The notes under the pieces are model-generated. The model saw only the letters and a program-made list of their open reading frames with translations, ran no database searches and was not told where the DNA came from. From M3007 sp964484205 (GTDB lineage Bacteria > Bacteroidota > Bacteroidia > Chitinophagales > Saprospiraceae), in assembly GCA_964484205.1 (NCBI GenBank), contig CAZAEZ010000026.1:19006-83005 (forward strand): a DNA stretch of 64,000 nt. The letters are read 5' to 3'. The position numbers and the translations under genes are program-made. Positions 55,401-61,262 of the stretch are shown here, in pieces; position 1 is the stretch's first letter; the number at the start of each line of letters is the position of its first letter.

Positions 55401-57979
55401 CCAAACGCGGCGCCCTGCGACGACGCCCCGGCATCAATCGTCACTTCCAGCGAATCGCAGGTGAGCGGGTCCGGCAAGGCAGCCACCGCCGTGGGCGGCG
55501 TAGTGTTTTCTGCAATGTTGACGGAGGTAGTTGCCGTACAGGCATTTGCATCGGAAACAGTCACGGTATACATGCCCCCGATGCTGAAAACGGGGTCCTC
55601 AACGGTGTCGCTGTTGCTCCAGTTGAACATAAAACCCGGCGTGCCGCCGCCCACCGTCAGGTTTGCGGTACCGATTGGGCTGTTGCAGTCAATGCCGGTG
55701 GAATCCACAATTTCAGCCGTCAGTTCGGGCGGTTCGCTGAGCGTGGCCGACGTACTTGCGCTGCAGCCTGCGCTGTTCGTGGCGGTAACGGTGAAGGTGC
55801 CCGGGCCTAATCCGGTCAGCGTTTCGCTCTCAATCCCGGTGTTCCAGACATACAAAAAAGGCCCTGTTCCGCCACTGGCTGTTGCTGTGATATTTCCATT
55901 GGCTGCGCCAAAACACAAGGGATCGGCGGGGGTCAGCGCCAGGTCTACGGTGATTTCCAAAATATCGACCGTGCCGGAAGCGGTTCCGGGGCAACCGGCA
56001 GCCGTGACGACGCCGGTCAGGGAATACGTGCCCGGGTCTGAAATGCGGATGGTCGCCGGGCTACTGCTGAACGTGCGGGTTAGGGCAGTGCCGTTGCTGT
56101 CCAGTTCTACCGTCCAGGGACCCGGCCCGCTCATGGTGAGGGTCAGTAAAACGGAATCGGGTACGCTGGCGCAAAGCGCCCCGCCGCCGCTCAGCACCGC
56201 AACCGGCGCGGGCTCCAGCGTTACCGTTGCCCCGGCGGTGGATGTTTCGCCGCAGGCGTCCGTCACGGTCAGGTCGTACGCCGTTGTGCCAAGGGTGGTG
56301 ATCGTCAGGGATGGAGAAGTGTCGCCGGTGTTCCACAGATATTGCAGTGGCGGCACACCGGGCGCTGCAATTGCCGGAGCAAGCAGGGTGCTGGTAGCGC
56401 CGCAAACGGTCAAATCGACCATGTCAATTTCCAGCGGTGGTTTATCCTCAATGATGAAGGTCAGGTCGGTCGCCTGACAGGAGCAGGGATTGTCAAGCGT
56501 GAGCACGATGAACTCCTGGCCTTCCGCGATCAGATCGTTGAACACGGAAACCGGAAGCAGGAAGATAGAATCGCCGGCCGGGATAACGACCGAGTCCGGC
56601 AGTACGGCATAGTCCGTGCCCGGGGTGGCGGTCCCGCCGATAGTGTAATGCACCGTCAGGGGCGTATTGAGGTCGCCGGTGCTGCGCACAAAACGGATCA
56701 CGCCGTTTTCGCAGCCTTCAATCGCTGCCGGCTGCCCGTTTGGATATACCGTGTTTGCACTGATGCCGCCACCTGCATCGAAGGAATTGGCCTTGAGGAA
56801 AACGGCGGAAAACACCAGGCCGTCGGTGATGTCGGCAATGGCGAGTTTGATGTGGTAGGTGGCGCAGGGGATGAGGTTGGTAATGGTGGCGGTCAGCGGG
56901 GTCGTCCAGCCGTCCAGCGAACAGTCGTTTGTGCAACAGGGTACCCCGGTCTGGCAAATTACGTCTGTCGTGTTGTTTACATAATAAGCGGTGTTGTTGA
57001 CATGGTTGACGTTGTTAATCGTAACCGGCGTGGTGGTACTGGGCAGCAGGGCCAGATTTTGTGTGCCGGCAATGCCCGGGCCGCTGATGAAAAAACCGAA
57101 TACATCGTTGTAGGTCGAATTGGCAAATTCGCAATACTCCTCCGAGCCGAACACATATTCAAACTGCACCGCATTTGCCGTAGGCGTAAAATCAAACTCG
57201 ATAATGCTCAGGTCCCATTGGTTGCCGTCGGTGAGTGTGGCCAGGTCGGGATCGTCGGGGTTGTTTAAATTAAATCCGGCGCCATTGCCGGAGGTTGAAC
57301 CCGAGGTATTGGGCCCCGGCAGGTTGATCACCGAGCCGGTGCTCAGCACGATGCCGTCTTCAATCCCAATGGAAGCGCTGCCATTGCTGAACGTGCCCCG
57401 GGAGTAGGCGGGGCCGGTCCAGGTGACGTTTGTGACATCAAAACAATCGCCGCCGATGAGGGTGTTCCGGATCAGGTTGTCCGCCGGGATGCCGCCGCTT
57501 ACGGAGAGGTTTGCCATGCCCATACTTTCCAGCTGCCCGATGAATTTTTCCAAAAACAAACCGGCCTCCGGACAGTCGGTACATCCGACCGAAAGGATAA
57601 TTGGGATGGTGCTCGCCTGCGAAGTGGTTTCAACGATAATCAGGAGGTCGACACAGGCATCAGCCGCCACAAACATCCGGTGCTCCGGCCGGTCGGGGCG
57701 CGATTGACGTTTGGCCACGGCTTCCAATGCCGGGTCCGACAATTGCATTTGAATCGAAATATTCTGACCGGGCGTTGTTTTTACCCCAACGGCGGCATAG
57801 GTGGTGCCGGGTTGCAGGCCGCATACCCGGATATGATTTAATCCGGCTTTTACCTCGACAGGTATGCGCTGGCGTTGATCGGTCAATTTGACCTGAATTT
57901 GGTTTTGCGCAAAACCGGTTTGAAAACAAAAACAGCAACAAAGCAAAAAACAGAAAGTAAATCGAATCGGGTACCCCAT
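49448..57979 (-). CDS. Giant choice-of-anchor L surface protein with 21 PKD-like repeats and T9SS type B C-terminus
   Basis: A 2843-residue secreted protein. Signal within residues 1-24 (TFCFLLCCCFCFQTGFA). Residues of about 165-400 form choice-of-anchor L (FGSEEYCEF at 278-286). Calx-beta-like about 430-520; SprB-like units about 530-820. Residues 825-2580 are 21 tandem units of about 84 residues, each with two conserved cysteines, W(S/T)T...GN, P.V..(P/A)G.YTL and NGCTA borders. The final 263 residues include FDRWGNLVFQKQNIQPND, a type B T9SS domain. The N-terminal and C-terminal parts are closely similar to the gene at 42411-45905. A TATTTTTG box (minus strand, 58057-58050) lies upstream. 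It is probably an extended surface fibre. Confidence 0.92.
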   Translation of the reverse strand: MGYPIRFTFCFLLCCCFCFQTGFAQNQIQVKLTDQRQRIPVEVKAGLNHIRVCGLQPGTTYAAVGVKTTPGQNISIQMQLSDPALEAVAKRQSRPDRPEHRMFVAADACVDLLIIVETTSQASTIPIILSVGCTDCPEAGLFLEKFIGQLESMGMANLSVSGGIPADNLIRNTLIGGDCFDVTNVTWTGPAYSRGTFSNGSASIGIEDGIVLSTGSVINLPGPNTSGSTSGNGAGFNLNNPDDPDLATLTDGNQWDLSIIEFDFTPTANAVQFEYVFGSEEYCEFANSTYNDVFGFFISGPGIAGTQNLALLPSTTTPVTINNVNHVNNTAYYVNNTTDVICQTGVPCCTNDCSLDGWTTPLTATITNLIPCATYHIKLAIADITDGLVFSAVFLKANSFDAGGGISANTVYPNGQPAAIEGCENGVIRFVRSTGDLNTPLTVHYTIGGTATPGTDYAVLPDSVVIPAGDSIFLLPVSVFNDLIAEGQEFIVLTLDNPCSCQATDLTFIIEDKPPLEIDMVDLTVCGATSTLLAPAIAAPGVPPLQYLWNTGDTSPSLTITTLGTTAYDLTVTDACGETSTAGATVTLEPAPVAVLSGGGALCASVPDSVLLTLTMSGPGPWTVELDSNGTALTRTFSSSPATIRISDPGTYSLTGVVTAAGCPGTASGTVDILEITVDLALTPADPLCFGAANGNITATASGGTGPFLYVWNTGIESETLTGLGPGTFTVTATNSAGCSASTSATLSEPPELTAEIVDSTGIDCNSPIGTANLTVGGGTPGFMFNWSNSDTVEDPVFSIGGMYTVTVSDANACTATTSVNIAENTTPPTAVAALPDPLTCDSLEVTIDAGASSQGAAFGYSWDGPGIICCANTLVPRVNAPGTYTLTVTNATNGCTNTVSALIVENNAPPLVTIDPPQMISCDLPTLTLDGSGSASGPEYTFTWSTVDGNFTCCMNTPQPQVDLAGTYTLQITNTGTGCSASASVTVTGNSTPPIAIIAQAGQIDCENLTLQLDGSGSTTGSTIAYEWSTSNGNIVSGQNTPTPVVDQGGDYSLVVLNSENNCTDTATVTVNANQVPPVAMAMANGTLTCQTPSITLDGNGSSTGPIFTYEWTTPDGNVVSGETGLNPVVNQGGTYTLMVTNIENGCTGTASVTVAGNQDQPIANAGAMLVLNCTQVEVQLQGSGSVGPNFTIQWTANPGFIISGDDTYTPTVNAAGTYTLVVTNTSNGCSSEDVVNISANFDTPVASIAPPAVINCANPEIELDAGNSTQGNGIVFTWSTPDGNIASGGTSPNPTVDAPGKYILVLSNTLSGCADTTAVTVVDNLALPTADAGPGDTLRCTTPQISLTGSGSSGPDFTYLWQTADGNIVSGENSLSPVVDAAGTYTLLVTDTTNGCTAESTVTIAADQNVPLAFAGNDAVLDCFNPNIQLNGTGSTAGAGISYQWTANPGNIVSGENSLAPLVDAEGFYTLVVTNAANGCTASDEVAVGNNIDYPTAGIAPPPELTCNNATVQLDAGASTQGSNLEFTWSSPDGNITGGNGTPFPQVDQPGTYLLVLQNMENGCVDTATVLVFENVIPPMAVADSAVVLTCQETQITLNGQGSSTGPNVDYAWTTAGGNFVSGQQSLNPVVDQPGAYTLTVFNLDNGCTAQATVQVGNDQQVPAADAGAAQTITCTFSQINLNGNNSAQGPQYSYQWTTANGNILSGASSLAPLVDAAGTYTLLVTNTETGCTAEASVVVDANTGDPVATAAPGGVLSCTQSSLVLDGTGSSIGNPFVYQWTTISGNIVSGQNTLSPVVNAVGTYTLLVTDTLNGCTASASTQVAADASVPVASAGPADTLNCLVSEITLNGTASSQGGQFSYSWSGPGIVSGGSTLTPTVNMPGVYVLLITDTANGCTASSGVPISEDLTPPLVMAGPDDLLTCVDTVLALSGSTSGNGASISYAWSSSSGGGIATGANTLTPQVDLPGIYTLLVTDNSNGCTATDQVSIALDTLAPVATAGPTALLNCVILNAMLNGSGSSGPQYEYQWTTVDGTITSGSGTLNPTVNAPGTYFLVVTDTLNGCTATASAAVTQNIDVPVAIIETPPMLGCITNQITLNTTGSSTGARFLYSWTTADGNILSGTTSPAPTVNQPGTYTLILTDTTNSCRDTVSTLVMQDITPPIAAAGNTDTLTCAEPVLQLNGIGSSTGASIIYQWSTVTGNIVSGANTLFPLVDAPGLYTLVVTNQSNGCTREAGVQIIQTGNVLVGVIEPPATLTCNVTALALNGQGSSGPGIGYQWNTIDGMIQSGATGLQPTVVAPGNYTLLVTDSLTGCTATATTTVLQDTVAPAVDAGISGMLTCSVTLLHLNGAGSGGNLGIGYSWSTANGSILSGSNTATPTINSGGTYTLAVYDLFNGCSSTDQVAVPVDTLPPPIGIAAPDSLTCIRSDVLIDATASAQGNMISYFWSGPGIVGGDTSLTPLVNQPGVYQISVTNGETGCTATATVNIIENIQPPVAEAGDGFELNCTVENGLLSAAGSSAGPLFSYAWSTATGSIASGANTATPNVDAAGTYTLLVTNLQNGCTATDAVVVSENTDYPGGIDISTEPPGCDGKTGTIRVDTVSGGTGPFLYSIDGGHTFLTTNTFEGLSPGLYQLTVQDINGCEYSEAVNLPAPVIPAVSLGADIALEFGDSVKLTALFNIPPYLVDTIIWSPQEGLTFTGNPAVVYAKPFATTEYTVFIQNKDGCTAEAGIRIIVNHPNIWAPNAISPNREDGFNDVFLIFAGKNAVRQINTLQIFDRWGNLVFQKQNIQPNDEKQGWDGYFRGKPMNPAVFVWWAEVELADGQNLLLEGDLTIVK
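50240..55507 (-). repeat. 21 tandem PKD-like coding repeats (about 250 bp each)
   Basis: Counted unit by unit on the translated giant protein, residues 825-2580 (5268 nt; average 251 nt). The units are clearly diverged at the DNA level, unlike the nearly identical units at 62047-64000. The paralog at 42411-45905 has one unit at the same position. Confidence 0.85.
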
Positions 57980-58188
57980 GGTTGGGAAGCGTGTTGGGTG
58001 AAAACAGTTAGCGGATTAAAAAACGAAAGAAAGGCGAGTAGTAGTTTTTCAAAAATAGCAGGTTTGCGCCGATTTCTTTTAAAACCGGCCCGGCGAATGT
58101 AAAATGTTTTTCGCCGGACGCATGGCTGCTTTTTTTCAGAAAATGCAGTTTGTAACGATTGAAAAATAATTTCCTGTTAATATTCCTG

Positions 58189-58362
58189 CAGGTTCCCCGC
58201 TGCGCTCGGAATGACAGTTTGTCTTGAGTTTACATTTTTCAACAGATTTCTCGCTACGCTCGAAATTCCCACGGTGCTTGATGAAATTTCGAGCGTAGCG
58301 AGAAATCTGATGAAACCTGTCTTGGAAAATAGTTTGTCATTCCGAGCGCAGCGAGGAACCTG
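58189..58362. repeat. Nested inverted repeats upstream of mutS
   Basis: Outer arms 58189-58216 and 58335-58362 (28 bp, one mismatch) flank inner perfect 25-bp arms 58243-58267 and 58285-58309 (cagatttctcgctacgctcg and its complement). The outer arms carry the phrase ctgcgctcggaatgaca. The 57980-58522 gap holds no gene. Confidence 0.9.
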
Positions 58363-58451
58363 GTGTTGGCAAATCGTGAACTAATAATTTAAGCGTTAAA
58401 TAACTGAAAACCCGGACGCAGAATTTTCCAAAAAAGGAATGCGCCCCCGAA

Positions 58452-58482
58452 TTGGGCTGCAAGCGTCGAATATCTATTTTTG
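58452..58482 (+). promoter_or_regulatory. Bacteroidota-type promoter of mutS
   Basis: TTG at 58452-58454, 20-nt spacer, TATTTTTG at 58475-58482, then the ATG at 58523. Both elements fit the -33/-7 consensus. Confidence 0.6.
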
Positions 58483-58522
58483 CCAACCCGCGAGCACCAC
58501 CTAATTGCTCCGGAAACTGACC

Positions 58523-61216
58523 ATGGCCCAAACCGGCAAAAAGAAAAAATCGGATCAGGCGTCGGGAACCACGCCTTTGATGACGCAATACAACCAGGCG
58601 AAAGCCCAATACCCGGATGCAATCCTGCTCTTCCGGGTCGGCGATTTTTACGAAACCTTCGGCGAAGACGCCGTGAAAGCCGCTCAAGCCCTGGGCATTA
58701 CCCTCACCAGCCGCAACAATGGCGGCTCCGATATCGAACTCGCCGGATTTCCGCACCACGCCATGGACACCTACCTGCCGCGCCTGGTGCGCGCCGGATT
58801 TCGGGTGGCGATTTGCGAACAAATGGAAAAACCGGTGCCGGGCAAGGTGGTCAAACGCTCGGTTACGGAAGTGGTCACTCCGGGCGTCACCACCGACGAT
58901 GCGCTGCTGGAGCACAACCGGAACAATTTTCTCGCAACGTTGGCCTTTGGGAAAAACGACCGCTTCGGAGCGGCCTTTCTGGATGTCAGCACGGGCGAAT
59001 TTTTTGTGACCGAGGGCGATATGGCGGCGATCGACAAATTGTTCCAGAGTTTTTTACCCGCCGAAGTGATCATGCCCAAAAGCCGGAGCAAGGAATTTGT
59101 GGCGTACTTCGGCGATAAATTTTATACCTACACCCTCGAAGACTGGATTTTTACCTTCGACTTCGGTCGCGAAAAACTGCTCCAGCATTTTCAAACAGCC
59201 GGGTTGAAAGGTTTCGGCGTAGATGAACTCGAACTCGCGCAAGCCGCTGCCGGCGCTGCCCTCCACTACCTGGCCTCCACCGAAAACACCCGTCTGGCGC
59301 ATATCAGCAGCCTCAGCCGCCTGCACACGGAAAAATACGTCTGGCTCGATCGTTTCACCATTCGCAACCTGGAACTGATCACATCCAACCACGAGACCGG
59401 AACCTCCCTGCTCGATGTGCTCGATCAAACGGTGAGCCCGATGGGTGCCCGCTTGCTAAAAAAGTGGGTTTTATTGCCGTTGACCAGTTTGCAACCGATC
59501 CAGGAGCGGCACGAGGCGGTTGGTTTTTTTCTTGAAAATCAGGATTTTGCCAAAAGCCTGGAGCCGCATGTGCGCCAGATCGGCGACCTGGAACGGTTGA
59601 TGAGTAAAACGGCGGTTGGTAAAATTAATCCGCGCGAAGTCATGCAATTGCGCCGGGCGCTGATGGCTATCACGGAGATAAAAAAATTGCTGAGCGCTCC
59701 CGGCCCGGAAGGGCTGGGGCGAATTGCGGAATCCCTGAACCCCTGTCACAGTTTGCGCGAACGCATCGAAGCCGTCATAGCGCCCGATCCGCCCACCGAC
59801 GTGCGCAAAGGCGGCGCTATTGCCGACGGTGCGAATCCGGAACTGGACGAACTGCGCACGATCATGCGCGACAGCAAAAAAATTCTGACGGAATTGGGGC
59901 AGCGCGAAATCGAGCGCACCGGCATTCAAAGCCTGAAAGTTGGGTTCAACAATGTGTTCGGCTACTACCTGGAAGTTACCAGCAAATGGAAAGACAAGGT
60001 GCCGGATGCCTGGACGCGCAAGCAAACCCTGGCCAATGCCGAGCGATTTATCACCCAGGAACTCAAGGATTTGGAGCAAAAAATTCTGGGCGCCCAGGAA
60101 AAAATTCAGGAGCTCGAGGAGCGCATTTTTACGGAGTTGGTGGATGAGGTGGCGGCTTATATTGCTCTGGTGCAGCACGATGCCCAGTTGATCGCCCGGC
60201 TTGATTGCCTGCTTTCGATGGCGAAGGTGGCGGCCAAACGGCAGTACGTCCGGCCGGAACTGGACGATTCTTTTTCGCTCGAGATCAAAGACGGCCGGCA
60301 CCCGGTGATCGAGACGCAATTGCCCGTAGGGGAGGCCTACATCCCGAACGACGTTTTCCTGGACACGGAGGAGCAGCAGATCATCATGATTACCGGGCCG
60401 AACATGTCGGGCAAATCGGCCCTGCTGCGCCAAACGGCGCTCATCGCCCTGATGGCACAAATGGGCAGCTTCGTGCCGGCTTCGGCTGCGCGTATCGGTT
60501 TGATCGACAAGCTGTTCACCCGGGTGGGCGCCAGCGACAACATCAGCGGCGGGGAAAGCACCTTCATGGTGGAGATGAACGAAACCGCCCTGATCATGAA
60601 CAACATCAGCGACCGTTCGCTCATCCTGCTGGACGAGATCGGCCGTGGCACGAGCACCTACGACGGGATTTCCATTGCCTGGAGTCTGGCCGAATTTCTG
60701 CACGACAACGAGCGGGCCCGGCCCAAAACGTTGTTTGCCACGCACTACCACGAACTGAACGAACTGGCCGAGCAGCACGAGCGCATCCACAACTACCACG
60801 TGAGTACCCGCGAAGTGGGGCATAAAGTGATTTTTTTGCGCAAACTCACCCCGGGTGGCAGCAACCACTCCTTCGGTATTCACGTGGCCCGCATGGCCGG
60901 CATGCCGCCCAGTGTGGTGGACCGCGCCACCGAAATTTTGCACACCCTCGAAGCCGACGGCGGCCGCCTGACCGTGGATGGCGGAAAGCCAGCTGCCGAC
61001 GGAAAAAAGACAGGACCTGAAGCCTTGGAAAAACCGGAACAGATGCGGAAAAAAATGAAGCAGATCATGCCGAAAATGCAGCTGCAAATTTTCGATGCGG
61101 ATGAGTACACGCGAAAAATCCGGGAAGAATTGCTGGGGCTTGATTTGAATACGATGACGCCTATGGATGCGCTTTGGAAGTTGAATGAGTTAAGGAAGAT
61201 TGCGGAGAAGAAGTGA
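58523..61216 (+). CDS. mutS: DNA mismatch repair protein MutS
   Basis: An 897-residue mismatch-recognition ATPase. The N-terminal mismatch-binding domain has LLFRVGDFYETFGEDA (with the Phe-x-Glu of mismatch contact). The core shows the clamp region, and the C-terminal ATPase has the P-loop TGPNMSGKSALLRQ, followed by DNISGGESTFMVEMNE, LDEIGRGTSTYDG and ATHYHELNEL. A variable linker near 820-850 is Gly/Lys-rich. The ATG at 58523 is preferred over a TTG six codons upstream. No mutL adjacent. A promoter with both boxes lies upstream. Confidence 0.97.
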   Translation: MAQTGKKKKSDQASGTTPLMTQYNQAKAQYPDAILLFRVGDFYETFGEDAVKAAQALGITLTSRNNGGSDIELAGFPHHAMDTYLPRLVRAGFRVAICEQMEKPVPGKVVKRSVTEVVTPGVTTDDALLEHNRNNFLATLAFGKNDRFGAAFLDVSTGEFFVTEGDMAAIDKLFQSFLPAEVIMPKSRSKEFVAYFGDKFYTYTLEDWIFTFDFGREKLLQHFQTAGLKGFGVDELELAQAAAGAALHYLASTENTRLAHISSLSRLHTEKYVWLDRFTIRNLELITSNHETGTSLLDVLDQTVSPMGARLLKKWVLLPLTSLQPIQERHEAVGFFLENQDFAKSLEPHVRQIGDLERLMSKTAVGKINPREVMQLRRALMAITEIKKLLSAPGPEGLGRIAESLNPCHSLRERIEAVIAPDPPTDVRKGGAIADGANPELDELRTIMRDSKKILTELGQREIERTGIQSLKVGFNNVFGYYLEVTSKWKDKVPDAWTRKQTLANAERFITQELKDLEQKILGAQEKIQELEERIFTELVDEVAAYIALVQHDAQLIARLDCLLSMAKVAAKRQYVRPELDDSFSLEIKDGRHPVIETQLPVGEAYIPNDVFLDTEEQQIIMITGPNMSGKSALLRQTALIALMAQMGSFVPASAARIGLIDKLFTRVGASDNISGGESTFMVEMNETALIMNNISDRSLILLDEIGRGTSTYDGISIAWSLAEFLHDNERARPKTLFATHYHELNELAEQHERIHNYHVSTREVGHKVIFLRKLTPGGSNHSFGIHVARMAGMPPSVVDRATEILHTLEADGGRLTVDGGKPAADGKKTGPEALEKPEQMRKKMKQIMPKMQLQIFDADEYTRKIREELLGLDLNTMTPMDALWKLNELRKIAEKK

Positions 61217-61262
61217 AGGTGAAGTATCAACCGATACAATATCAACCAGTCTTGCTGAACGC

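Noticed and set aside
50240..55507. CRISPR-like or satellite array
   Set aside because: The repeats are coding, in frame and diverged, with conserved protein features rather than short identical repeats with spacers.
55359..56477. A 372-codon plus-strand frame opposite the giant surface gene
   Set aside because: Antisense shadow of a strongly supported 2843-residue gene; content mirrors the repeats and shows no independent start or signal.
59471..61087. A 538-codon minus-strand frame opposite mutS
   Set aside because: Wholly antisense to mutS with no family similarity.
61217..61262. Terminator between mutS and the convergent repeat gene
   Set aside because: I saw no stem with a T-run in this 46-nt gap.
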